From Salinicola halophilus (GTDB lineage: Bacteria > Pseudomonadota > Gammaproteobacteria > Pseudomonadales > Halomonadaceae), in NCBI RefSeq assembly GCF_003206155.1, contig NZ_PZJV01000002.1, positions 248,001-312,000 of the forward strand: 64,000 nucleotides of DNA, in the 5' to 3' direction. The notes beneath the pieces were generated by a model that made no database searches, was not told the origin of the DNA, and worked only from the letters and a program-made list of their open reading frames with translations. Below, in pieces: positions 54,066 through 62,632 of this stretch (within the stretch, counting starts at the first letter, position 1; every line of letters starts with the position of its first letter). Position numbers and translations under genes: made by a program.

Positions 54066-57000
54066 TCAATGCTTGGCGATCACCACGCGGCTGGCGCCGT
54101 TGCCGCGCGGTTCCACCCGGATCTGCAGCGGAATGCGCTCGTGCATCTCCTGCACGTGGGAGATGACGCCGACCCGGCGCCCCTGAGCCTGCAGGCCGTC
54201 GAGAGCGTCCATCGCCAGCGCCAGCGAGGTGGGATCGAGGCTGCCGAAGCCCTCGTCGATGAACAGCGACTCGATCTTGAGCTGGTGCGAGGCCATCGAC
54301 GCCAGCCCGAGGGCGAGCGCCAGGGAGACGAGAAAGGTCTCGCCGCCGGAGAGCGAATGCACCGAGCGCTGCTCGTCCGCCATGTCACCATCCACCACCA
54401 GAATGCCCAGCTCGCTGCCGCCGCGATGGAGCCGGTAGCGGGGCGTCAGCGCGCGCAGATGTTCGTTGGCGTGGGTCAGCAGCCGGTCGAGGTTGTAGCT
54501 CTGGGCGATACGCCGAAAGCGTTTGCCGTCGGCGCTGCCGATCAGGCCGTTGAGCCGCTCCCAGCGGTTGACCTCGGCCTCGGCGGCTTCACGTTCGCGG
54601 GCGCCTTCGCGCTGCGCCTCGCGGCGGCGGTCGTCCTCGCGCAGGGCGTGCTGAGCCGTATCACGTGCCTCCTGCCGTGCCTGGCGCCGGGCGGTGAGTT
54701 CGTTCGCCGCGTTGCGCTGGGCGGCGAGGCGCGCATCCAGCGTTTCGTCGCTGGCCTCGCTCGCAAGCGCCGCGTCCTCGGTTTCGGCCAGCAGCCCCCG
54801 ACGCTGACCGATCAGCGCCTGGCGGCGCTCGTCGGCGGTGATGCCGGCCGCCGTGCGCTCGCGCTCGGCGTTGTCACACCGTTCGCGCAGCTGGCGGTGG
54901 TCCGCCTCCGGCCACTCGAGCAGGCGGGTGAGCTCGGCGTCGTCGAAGTCGGGGTGGGCGCGGCGCCACGCCTGCCAGGCGTCGTCGAGTTCGGTGAATT
55001 CATGGCGATCCTCCTGCTGGCGCCGGGCGAGATGCTCGACCTGCTGGCGCGTTCGCGCCTGCGCCTGCTCGGCCTGCTGGAAGCGGCTCTGCAGCGTCTC
55101 GAAACGCTGCTGCGCCTGCTGACGGCGGGACTCCAGCGCCCGCTGCCAGCCATCGACCGAGGCGTGCTCGTCGAGGCGCTCGCGCAGCGCCATTGCACTG
55201 GCGTCGCGCTCGCGGGTCAGCTCGGGAATCGCTGCGTCCAGTGTCTCCAGCCGCGCGCGAGTGAGGGTCTGGCGCTCCTCGAGCTTGCCCAGCGTCAGCG
55301 TCTGCGCCTGGCGTTCGTGCTCCAGCGGCGCCAGTGCCTGATCGATGGCATCCAGCCGGGCCAGCCAGTCGCTGCGCTGCGTGAGCGTTCGTTGCGCCCG
55401 GTGCTCGGCCGCCTCGAGCCACCCTTGGGGATCGTCAGCGGCGCGAAGTGCGGCGGCCTGGTGGTGCCGGTCGAGCGCGTTCTCGGCGGCCTGGCGGCGC
55501 GGGGCGAGTGTCTCCCGCTGGCGCTGGCGCTCGGTCAGACCCTGACGACCGCTGCGCCAGTCGACGGTGAGCTGCTGGTGACGCTCCCGCGCGGCGTCGA
55601 CGTGCGCGGCCTGGGTGTCGAGCTCCGTCTGCTCCTGGCGCTCCATGGCGGCGATCATCGCCTCGTCGGGGCGCGTCGGCGGCGCGTGTCGGTAGGGGTG
55701 TTCGCTGCCGCCGCAGACGGGGCAGGGCGTCTCGTCGTCGAGGGTCGCGCGCAGCCGCTCGACTTCGTCACTGCGTGCCGCGCGGCCGCGCGCCACCTGC
55801 GCCTCGACCTGCGCGGCCCGGGCCTGGGCCGCTTCCAGCGCGGCCTTGGCGTCCAACCCCTCGCGCTCCAGCCGCGTCAGTCGCGCCTGATCGTCGGCGA
55901 TCTGCGTCTCGAGTGTCGTGTCTTCCGTCTCGAGCGTCGCCAGCGTCTGCCACGCCCGCGCCAACGCGTGCAGCGTCTCCTGCGCGTCTCGGGCGCGGTC
56001 GCGGCTTCGGTCGAGACGCGCCCGCAGCGGCGCGGTGTCCTCCGCCGCTGGGTCGCCGGCCGCGGGATCGCCCACGGCGGGGTCGCCCGCCGCGGGATCG
56101 CCCGCCGCGGGAACCTCATCTGACGCGTCGTCGCGTGCCTCGGCGTCCAGCTGCGCCCGGGCGCGTTGCTGAGCGCCGATCCTGTCTTCCAGCTCGCCGA
56201 GCGCGTTGGCCAGTTCGCGCTGGCGGCGCGCCTCCTCGTCGTTCGACGCCGAGAGCTGACGCTGCTCCTCGAGCTGGCCCTCGAGCTGTGCCTGCTGGCG
56301 ATCGCGGGCGGCGAGCCACTGTCTTGCTTCTTCCAGGCGCGGCTGATCGGCCTGATAGCCGCGCTCGGCCTCGTCTCGGGCGTGTCGCGCCGTCTCCCGT
56401 TCGGGGGCGAGGGCGGCGCAGTCGTCATCGTGCCGGGAAAGCGTGTCGCGGGCGGCGCTCAGTTCGCGTTCCCGCGCGTCGAGCTGCCGGGCAAGGGTCT
56501 GTCGACGCAGTGCCTTGTCGCGCCAGGGGGCGATGGCGTCGAGGCGGGCGAGTGTCTCGCGCTCATCGGTCTGCGCCTGCCAGTTCGCCTCCGCCGCTGC
56601 CCGCGCGCGTTCGGCCTGCTGCCAGGCCTTTCGCAGCGTGGCCTCGCGTTCGAGCTCGGTGGTCTCGGCCTGATGGCGGGTGAGGATCGCATCCGCTGCC
56701 TGGAGCTCGCGCTCGCGATCCTGGGCGTCGCGCTCGAGCTCGGCGCGGGTTTCGGCATCGACGGGAAGCGCATCGGCGAGGCGGGCATCGATGGCCGCCT
56801 GTGCGGCCCTGGCGTCGCGTACTCGGGCGTAGGCGGCCTTCGAAATCGCCGAGTAGTGCTGGGTGTCGGTGAGCCGCTCGAGCAGCTCGCTGCGGGCGTT
56901 GTCGTCGGCCTTGAGAAACGCCGCGAACTCGCTCTGGGCGAGCAGCACGGCGCGGGTGAACTGCTCGAAGTTGAGCCCCAGCCGCTCGGGAAGCAGCCTG

Positions 57001-57449
57001 TCGAATTCGCGTTTCTGTGCGGTGAGTATGCGGCCGCTGTCGAGCTCGGCCAGCGACTGCTCGGCCTTCTGCAGGCTGCCGGCGACCTTGCCGCGCGCCC
57101 GGCGCACCGCCCAGCGGGCGCGATAGCGCTCGCCGTCGCGACCGACGAAATCCACCTCGGCGAAGCCGCTGGCACAGCCACGGCGCAGCAGCGTGCGGGC
57201 GTCGGCGGTGGTCAGCGTGTCGTCGCCGACGTCACCGATCTGCGAGTCCCGCGTCGGCGCCTGGCGCAGCCGCGGCGTGCTGCCGTAGAGCGCCAGACAG
57301 AGCGCGTCGAGCAGGGTGCTCTTGCCGGCGCCGGTGGGCCCGGTAATGGCGAAGAGTCCCTGATCGGCGAGCGGGGCCGTCGTAAAGTCGAGCTCGAACT
57401 GCCCGGCGAGCGAGGCGAGGTTCTCCAGGCGAATGGCGAGAATCTTCAT
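54066..57449 (-). CDS. sbcC: Exonuclease SbcC (Rad50-like subunit of SbcCD)
   Basis: A 1127-aa SMC-like ATPase that pairs with SbcD to cut hairpins and protein-blocked DNA ends. Walker A is ITGPTGAGKSTLLDALCLALYG (~residues 35-56). Long coiled coils flank the zinc hook CPVCGG (~residues 571-576). The C-terminal lobe has the signature SLSGGETFLVSLALALG and Walker B SLFIDEGFGSLDP. In the first coiled coil (~residues 447-470) sits a run of five GDPAA-type pentapeptides encoded by a 15-bp repeat, which should interrupt the coil. Overlaps sbcD by 4 nt. Confidence 0.96.
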   Translation of the reverse strand: MKILAIRLENLASLAGQFELDFTTAPLADQGLFAITGPTGAGKSTLLDALCLALYGSTPRLRQAPTRDSQIGDVGDDTLTTADARTLLRRGCASGFAEVDFVGRDGERYRARWAVRRARGKVAGSLQKAEQSLAELDSGRILTAQKREFDRLLPERLGLNFEQFTRAVLLAQSEFAAFLKADDNARSELLERLTDTQHYSAISKAAYARVRDARAAQAAIDARLADALPVDAETRAELERDAQDRERELQAADAILTRHQAETTELEREATLRKAWQQAERARAAAEANWQAQTDERETLARLDAIAPWRDKALRRQTLARQLDARERELSAARDTLSRHDDDCAALAPERETARHARDEAERGYQADQPRLEEARQWLAARDRQQAQLEGQLEEQRQLSASNDEEARRQRELANALGELEDRIGAQQRARAQLDAEARDDASDEVPAAGDPAAGDPAVGDPAAGDPAAEDTAPLRARLDRSRDRARDAQETLHALARAWQTLATLETEDTTLETQIADDQARLTRLEREGLDAKAALEAAQARAAQVEAQVARGRAARSDEVERLRATLDDETPCPVCGGSEHPYRHAPPTRPDEAMIAAMERQEQTELDTQAAHVDAARERHQQLTVDWRSGRQGLTERQRQRETLAPRRQAAENALDRHHQAAALRAADDPQGWLEAAEHRAQRTLTQRSDWLARLDAIDQALAPLEHERQAQTLTLGKLEERQTLTRARLETLDAAIPELTRERDASAMALRERLDEHASVDGWQRALESRRQQAQQRFETLQSRFQQAEQAQARTRQQVEHLARRQQEDRHEFTELDDAWQAWRRAHPDFDDAELTRLLEWPEADHRQLRERCDNAERERTAAGITADERRQALIGQRRGLLAETEDAALASEASDETLDARLAAQRNAANELTARRQARQEARDTAQHALREDDRRREAQREGAREREAAEAEVNRWERLNGLIGSADGKRFRRIAQSYNLDRLLTHANEHLRALTPRYRLHRGGSELGILVVDGDMADEQRSVHSLSGGETFLVSLALALGLASMASHQLKIESLFIDEGFGSLDPTSLALAMDALDGLQAQGRRVGVISHVQEMHERIPLQIRVEPRGNGASRVVIAKH
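56051..56110 (-). repeat. 15-bp coding tandem repeat in sbcC
   Basis: Four 15-bp units (56051, 56066, 56081, 56096) alternate between GGTCGCCSGCCGCGG and GATCGCCCRCSGCGG. They encode GDPAA/GDPAV pentapeptides inside the first SbcC coiled coil. The unit length keeps the frame. Confidence 0.92.
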
Positions 57450-58681
57450 CGCGGGCGCTCCTCGTCGGCGTCGCTCTCCTGCACCTGCTGCAGCAGAGCG
57501 GCGAAATCCCGTTCGACGTCCGCCGGCGGCGCTTCGCCGTAACGGTTCTGCCAGGTGCGAGCGAACACCTCCTGCGGGGTGAGGCTCTCGAGATCGACGC
57601 TGGCCGGGGCTTCGTCGCCGCCGGCGTTGGGGTAGCGGCTATGGATGCGTAAAAGCCGCAGCGGCTTGTCGCCGATGGCCGCTTCGATCCGCGCGCGCAG
57701 ATCCGGTCTCGGGGTGTCGAGATCGACGCGCACCTCGAGCCAGGGCCAGCGCTCCCGGGGCAGGTCGGGCTCGGTCTCGAGGGCGGCAAGCGCGGCCTCG
57801 ACCGTCTCGAGGTCGGCGGGGCCGACGCGAGAGAGCGCCACGTGACGCGGTATCGCCAGCGGCTCGATGGCGGCGACGCTGTCGTCCGCGAGCGTCACCT
57901 CGAGCACCTGATGCGGGTAGTGGCTCTCGCTGAAATCCAGCGGCAGCGGGGAGCCGCTGTAGCGGATGCGCGCCTCATTGACCTGCTGCGGGCGGTGCAG
58001 ATGGCCGAGCGCCACGTAGGCGATGGCGGCGGGGAAGAGCGAGGCGGGCACCGACTCCTCCCCGCCGATGACGATGGGCCGCTCGCTCGCCTCCGATACC
58101 GCCGCGCCGGTGAGGTGGGCGTGGCTCATGGCGATCAGCGCCTCGCCGGGTTCGCGGCGCGCCTCGGCGGCGGCGAGCAGTTCGCGGTGGACCCGCTCGA
58201 TCCCTTCCGGGTAGGCCGCGATGTCGCCGCCGGTGACCTCCGCCGGGCGCAGAAACGGCAGTGCCAGACACCACGCCCGGCGCTCGCCCTCGGCGTCGTG
58301 CAGCGGCACCAGCAGCCGCTCGGCGTCAAGCGTTCCGTCATCGAGCCAGAGAACCCGGCCGAGCGCGGCGGTGTTGAGGCGCTCGAGCAGCGGCCCGGGC
58401 AGCTCGATACGCGCGGCGCTGTCGTGGTTGCCGGCGATCATCACGATCTCGAGCTCGGGCAGGGCGGCGTGGGCGTCGACAATGAAGTCGTAGAGCAGCG
58501 CCTGCGAGCGCAGCGACGGGTTGACCACGTCGAAGACGTCGCCTGCGATCAGCAGCGCATCCGGGCGTCGCGCTTTCAGCGTCTCGAGCAGCCAGGCGAG
58601 AAAGGCCTGGTGCTCGGCATGGCGCTCCTGGCCGTGGAAGGTCTGGCCCAGGTGCCAGTCGGCGGTATGGAAGATCTTCAA
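57446..58681 (-). CDS. sbcD: Exonuclease SbcD (Mre11-like subunit of SbcCD)
   Basis: A 411-aa Mn-dependent nuclease. The phosphoesterase motifs are KIFHTADWHLGQ (residues 2-13), LLIAGDVFDVVNPS, IVMIAGNHDSAARI and VALGHLHRPQQ. The capping domain and a ~100-residue C-terminal region that binds SbcC follow. The family normally begins MKIxHTADWHLG, so the TTG at 58681 is chosen as start. A reading from 58828 adds 49 residues without homology. The stop overlaps the sbcC ATG. Upstream lies divergent endonuclease V. Confidence 0.93.
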   Translation of the reverse strand: MKIFHTADWHLGQTFHGQERHAEHQAFLAWLLETLKARRPDALLIAGDVFDVVNPSLRSQALLYDFIVDAHAALPELEIVMIAGNHDSAARIELPGPLLERLNTAALGRVLWLDDGTLDAERLLVPLHDAEGERRAWCLALPFLRPAEVTGGDIAAYPEGIERVHRELLAAAEARREPGEALIAMSHAHLTGAAVSEASERPIVIGGEESVPASLFPAAIAYVALGHLHRPQQVNEARIRYSGSPLPLDFSESHYPHQVLEVTLADDSVAAIEPLAIPRHVALSRVGPADLETVEAALAALETEPDLPRERWPWLEVRVDLDTPRPDLRARIEAAIGDKPLRLLRIHSRYPNAGGDEAPASVDLESLTPQEVFARTWQNRYGEAPPADVERDFAALLQQVQESDADEERPR

Positions 58682-58885
58682 AGCGCGCTCTCGAGGATGA
58701 AAGACGGGTGCATGGCGTGTCCCGGCTGATACTACCAGCCGGGTCGGCAGCGGCGGGGCCGCTGACGCCCGTGGCGGCAGTGTAACGTGGCCTCCGCAGA
58801 GTGACGACGCCGCGGTGGTCGCCTTCAACGCGGCGGACTACGCTTTCGCTTTTCCGCCGCCTTACGACCGACAGCGAGGTAAGTC

Positions 58886-59635
58886 ATGGATGATGCGCGC
58901 ACCGAGCCCCTTCACGACTGGGATCTCTCCGCCGAGGCGGCGATCGCCCTGCAGAAGCGGCTCGCCCCGCAGGTACGTCGGGATGACGCCGTCGGCGAGG
59001 TCGCGCTGATCGCCGGCATGGACATCGGTTTCGAAGACGGCGGTGAGACCACGCGGGCGGCACTGGTGGTGCTCGCTTGGCCGTCGCTTGCGCTGGTCGA
59101 GCAGGTGGTTCACCGCGAGCCGACGCGCATGCCCTACGTGCCGGGGCTGCTGTCGTTTCGCGAGATACCGGCGGCGCTCGGGGCGTTTGCCAAGATCGAG
59201 AGCCGTCCCGACCTGATCATGGTCGACGGCCAGGGAATCGCCCATCCGCGGAGGCTGGGTATCGCCGCGCATCTGGGGCTGTGGCTCGACCGACCGACCA
59301 TCGGCGTCGGCAAGAGCCGGCTATGCGGGCGTTTCGGCGAGGTGCCGGAGACCCGGGGCGAGTGGACGCCGCTGACCGATCGTCGACGTGACGAGGACCC
59401 GGCGGACGCCGCCGTCGACGCCGACGGCCGGGTGATCATAGGCGCGGTGCTGCGCTCGCGGGAGAACGTCAAACCGCTGTTCGTCTCCGGCGGTCATCGC
59501 GTGTCGCTCGACACCGCGGTCTCCTGGGTGACGGCCTGTCTCGGCCGGACCAAGCTGCCGGAGCCGACCCGGCTGGCGGATCGGCTGGCATCGCGAAAGG
59601 GCGAGGTGGCGACCCGCGGGCAGCTGTCGCTGTGA
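58886..59635 (+). CDS. nfi: Endonuclease V (deoxyinosine 3' endonuclease)
   Basis: A 249-aa DNA repair nuclease that nicks near deoxyinosine. Active-site motifs are IAGMDIGFED (Asp, ~residue 45), YVPGLLSFREIPAAL (Glu and the PYVPG wedge) and LIMVDGQGIAHPRRLGIAAHLGL (Asp). VGKSRLCG and PLFVSGGHRVSLDTAV complete the family. GAGGT lies 6 nt upstream of the ATG. The short gap after the gene holds a GC hairpin and a 14-bp duplication. Confidence 0.94.
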   Translation: MDDARTEPLHDWDLSAEAAIALQKRLAPQVRRDDAVGEVALIAGMDIGFEDGGETTRAALVVLAWPSLALVEQVVHREPTRMPYVPGLLSFREIPAALGAFAKIESRPDLIMVDGQGIAHPRRLGIAAHLGLWLDRPTIGVGKSRLCGRFGEVPETRGEWTPLTDRRRDEDPADAAVDADGRVIIGAVLRSRENVKPLFVSGGHRVSLDTAVSWVTACLGRTKLPEPTRLADRLASRKGEVATRGQLSL

Positions 59636-59657
59636 GACAAGGCGAGGGTGTCGAAGA

Positions 59658-59683
59658 GCGCCCGACCGTTACCGGCCGGGCGC
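59658..59683. terminator. GC-rich hairpin after nfi, terminator-like
   Basis: GCGCCCGACC (59658-59667) and GGCCGGGCGC (59674-59683) pair with one mismatch around GTTACC. No T-run follows, so intrinsic termination is uncertain. A GACGAGTCGAGAK(T/C) duplication lies just beyond (59699-59726). Confidence 0.4.
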
Positions 59684-59745
59684 GATCGACTCCAGAGGGA
59701 CGAGTCGAGAGTGACGAGTCGAGATCGTCGACTGGGTCTCGAGGC

Positions 59746-60828
59746 TCAGGCGTCGTCGAGGGAGTCGAGCCCTTCGAACAGCGCCTCGTGGAATCGCTCG
59801 GGCTCTTGAATGTGCGGCGAGTGGCCGAGCTCGGGGAATTCGACCAATTCGGCATCGGGGATACGCTCGGCGGCCCGCTCGCCCAGCACCGAGTAGTCGC
59901 CGAGGCGCTGCTTGACGTCATCCGGGGCGCGGCCCTTGCCGATGGCGGTATTGTCTTTCTCGCCGATCAGCAAGAGCGTGGGCACCTGGATCTCGCCGAA
60001 CTCGTGGATCACCGGCTGAGTGAAGACCATGTCCGAGGTGAGCGCCTGGTTCCAGGCGACGCGCTCGCCGTCGGGGCCGGCGTACATCCCGGCGAGCATC
60101 TCCACCCACTGATCGAAGCGCGGCTCCCACTCGCCGACGTAGTAGGTCGAGCGCTGGTACTCGCGAATGCCCTCGGCGTTCTTGTTCTTCTCCGCCTCGA
60201 ACCCCTCCTCCACGCTCTGGTAGGGCACGCCTTCGGCTTTCCAGTCCTCGAGGCCGATGGGGTTCAGCAGCACCAGCTGCTCGGTCTGCTCGGGATACAT
60301 CAGCGCGTAGCGGCTCGCCAGCATGCCGCCCATGGAGTGCCCCATGACGGTGACGTCGTCGAGATCGAGGCTTTCGAGCAGGGCGTGGGTGTTGGCGGCG
60401 AGCTGATGAAAGCTGAACTGATACCCCTCTGGCTTGCTCGACTTGCAGAAGCCGATCTGATCCGGGGCGATGACGCGATAGCCCTCGGCGGTGAGCCGTT
60501 CGATGGAGTCCTTCCAGGTGCCGGCGCAGAAGTTCTTGCCGTGCATCAGGACCACGGTACGGCCGTTGGGCTCCGCTGCGGCCACGTCGAGGTAGGCCAT
60601 CTGCAGTTCCTGGCGCTGCGAGGTGAGCGAGAAGCGCTCCACCGGATACGCGTACTCGAACCCCTCGAGCTCGCCGCCGTATTTCGGCGTCTCGGCGCGA
60701 CTCTCCTCCTCGGCGTCGCTTGGCTGGGCGCTGGCGGGGCCGGCGGCGAAGAGGGCGCTCCCCAGCGCCAGGCCGAGAGCGGGAAGCCAGCCGGCGGCGG
60801 GCTTGATCGTCGAGGTGGTCGCGTCCAT
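59746..60828 (-). CDS. Exported alpha/beta hydrolase
   Basis: A 360-aa hydrolase with a signal peptide (~residues 1-35, ending GPASAQ), so probably periplasmic. The fold shows the oxyanion region VVLMHGKNFCAGTWKDSI (~residues 92-109), the nucleophile elbow VMGHSMGGMLASRYAL (~160-175), an acidic residue in LLIGEKDNTAIG and the catalytic His in ELGHSPHIQEPERFH. The substrate is unknown; haloalkane/epoxide-hydrolase-like relatives are diverse. AGGAG precedes the ATG at 60828. It is downstream of an aldo/keto reductase on the same strand with a 105-bp gap. Confidence 0.85.
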   Translation of the reverse strand: MDATTSTIKPAAGWLPALGLALGSALFAAGPASAQPSDAEEESRAETPKYGGELEGFEYAYPVERFSLTSQRQELQMAYLDVAAAEPNGRTVVLMHGKNFCAGTWKDSIERLTAEGYRVIAPDQIGFCKSSKPEGYQFSFHQLAANTHALLESLDLDDVTVMGHSMGGMLASRYALMYPEQTEQLVLLNPIGLEDWKAEGVPYQSVEEGFEAEKNKNAEGIREYQRSTYYVGEWEPRFDQWVEMLAGMYAGPDGERVAWNQALTSDMVFTQPVIHEFGEIQVPTLLLIGEKDNTAIGKGRAPDDVKQRLGDYSVLGERAAERIPDAELVEFPELGHSPHIQEPERFHEALFEGLDSLDDA

Positions 60829-60933
60829 TCGAATCTCCTGTCGAAACGTCAGTGGGCATCGAGTGCAGCGGGCAGGCGACGAGCCGAGAGGCGCACGCCG
60901 CCACTTGTCATTCCATCCGTTTCCCACCAGAGC

Positions 60934-61836
60934 CTAGACGATATCCAGCGGCACCGGCCGGTCGGGGGCGGGAAAGGCGTCGTCGAGGCGGGCGAGGTCG
61001 TCCGCGGTGAGTTGGATCGACAGCGCCTCGGCGTTGGCCTCGACGTGGGCAAGCGTCGAGGCCTTGGGGATGGCGATCGTCGGGCGTTCGTCGTCGCTGG
61101 CGGTCGGCGCGCCGGTGCGAATGACCCACGCCAGCAGGATCTGCGCCGCGCTGACGCCGTGTTCGGCGGCGATCGCCTCGACCACCGGAGCGGTGATGAC
61201 CTCGTTGCGCTGACGATCTCCCTGCGCCAGCGGGCAGTAGGCCATTGCCGGCAGGCCACGCGCCTTCAGCCACGGCAGTACGTCGACCTCGACCCCGCGG
61301 GAGCCGAGATGATAGAGCACCTGATCGGTGGCGCAGTCGGCAGCGCCGGGTAGGGATTCGAGCGCGCCGAGTCGCTCGGCGTCGAAGTTGGAGACGCCGA
61401 AGCGGCGAATCTTGCCCTGCTCTCGCAGTCGCTCGAACGCCTCGAACGTCTCCTCCAGCGGGATGCTGCCCGGCCAGTGCAGCAGATAAAGGTCGAGAGT
61501 CTCGATACCCAGACGAGCGAGGCTTCTCTCGCAGGCGGCGATGGTGCCGTCACGCCCGGCATTCCACGGGTAGACCTTGGAGACGACAAAAGCGTCATCG
61601 CGGCGGCCGGCAAGCGCCTGGCCGACGACCTTCTCCGCACCGCCCTCGCCGTACATCTCGGCGGTGTCGATCAGCGTCATGCCGTGATCCAGCCCGTGGC
61701 GCAGGGCATCGGCCTCTTGCGAGGCCGGCAGGCGGTCTTCGCCCATGTACCAGGTGCCCTGACCGATGGCCGGCAGCGTCACGGCCGGTTCGGTGGCGGT
61801 CGCAGGAAAAACGATATGTGGGGAAGAGAGGGGCAT
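60934..61836 (-). CDS. Aldo/keto reductase
   Basis: A 300-aa NADPH-dependent reductase of the AKR superfamily. The catalytic tetrad is visible: Asp and Tyr in TLIDTAEMYGEGGAEKVVG (~residues 53-71), Lys in FVVSKVYPWN and His in DLYLLHWPG. The cofactor-binding end is TIAIPKASTLAHVEANAEAL. It would reduce aldehydes or ketones; the specific role is unknown. GGAG lies 6 nt upstream of the ATG at 61836. Its start abuts that of the divergent DUF1415 gene if the latter begins at its first ATG. Confidence 0.9.
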   Translation of the reverse strand: MPLSSPHIVFPATATEPAVTLPAIGQGTWYMGEDRLPASQEADALRHGLDHGMTLIDTAEMYGEGGAEKVVGQALAGRRDDAFVVSKVYPWNAGRDGTIAACERSLARLGIETLDLYLLHWPGSIPLEETFEAFERLREQGKIRRFGVSNFDAERLGALESLPGAADCATDQVLYHLGSRGVEVDVLPWLKARGLPAMAYCPLAQGDRQRNEVITAPVVEAIAAEHGVSAAQILLAWVIRTGAPTASDDERPTIAIPKASTLAHVEANAEALSIQLTADDLARLDDAFPAPDRPVPLDIV

Positions 61837-62530
61837 GGTGTCTCCAGTCACTCGAAGCGGCAAAAATCGGTATCCTCAGGCTGGCCGTCCGGCATCGGAT
61901 TGGCAAATTCGCCGGCGCGCGGTTTGCCGATCTACCGGCCATCGAGTACCCGCCATCGACGAGGATTCTCCCATCGCTTCTACACCACACGCCGCTCCCA
62001 GCGAGACGCTGGCCCGCGACTGGCTCGCCGGGTTCGTGATCGGCCACGACATCTGCCCCTTCGCCGGGCGCGAGGTTCGCCGCGACGCCGTTCGCTACGC
62101 GGTGAGCGAGGGAGCGGAATTCGAGCGCTGGCTGCATGAGCTGGCCCAGGAGTGCCAGCGGCTCGACGCCGACCCCGAGATCGCCACGACACTGCTGATC
62201 TTCCCCCGCGGGCTCGAGGATTTCGAAACCTATCTCGATCTGCTCGCGCTCGGCGAGTCGCTGCTGACGTCGCTCGGCTACGAGGGTGTCTACCAGCTGG
62301 CTAGCTTTCATCCCGACTACGTCTTCGAAGGCGTCGGGCCCGACGATCCGGCCAACTTCACCAACCGCTCGCCCGAGCCGATGCTGCACCTGCTGCGCGA
62401 GGCCGAACTCGACAAGGCGCTTGCGCACTACCCCGACCCGGAGGCGATTCCCGAGCGTAATATGGCGCTGCTGCGGGCGCCCGGCTCGCCGGCACTGGCC
62501 GCAGCCCTGGCCGCGGATCGTCGGCGATAG
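61835..62530 (+). CDS. DUF1415 family protein (start uncertain)
   Basis: The conserved region runs from RDWLAGFVIGHDICPFAGREV through IATTLLIFPRGLEDFETYLDLL, YQLASFHPDYVFEGVGPDDPANFTNRSPEPMLHLLRE to PEAIPERNMALLRA, which is the full DUF1415 pattern. The function is unknown. The first canonical start is ATG 61835, giving 231 aa with ~55 extra N-terminal residues and divergent overlap with the aldo/keto reductase start. Family members normally begin ~10-15 residues before the RDW motif. In that window only non-canonical codons exist: ATC at 61973 with GAGG 8 nt upstream, or CTG at 62009. The 3' end is certain. Confidence 0.72.
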   Translation: MVSPVTRSGKNRYPQAGRPASDWQIRRRAVCRSTGHRVPAIDEDSPIASTPHAAPSETLARDWLAGFVIGHDICPFAGREVRRDAVRYAVSEGAEFERWLHELAQECQRLDADPEIATTLLIFPRGLEDFETYLDLLALGESLLTSLGYEGVYQLASFHPDYVFEGVGPDDPANFTNRSPEPMLHLLREAELDKALAHYPDPEAIPERNMALLRAPGSPALAAALAADRRR

Positions 62531-62632
62531 AGGCGGGTCGCAACCCGTCTGAATTGCCTATGCTGTGACGGCGAGCCCCGCGACGATCGGGGCGCTGCAA
62601 TATCCGTAAGTTCGAGCCAAGAGAGGAGTCGA

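Noticed and set aside
54069-56123. A 684-codon open frame on the plus strand opposite sbcC
   Set aside because: sbcC has complete Walker, hook and signature motifs on the minus strand. The opposite frame is an artefact of GC-biased third positions and has no domain.
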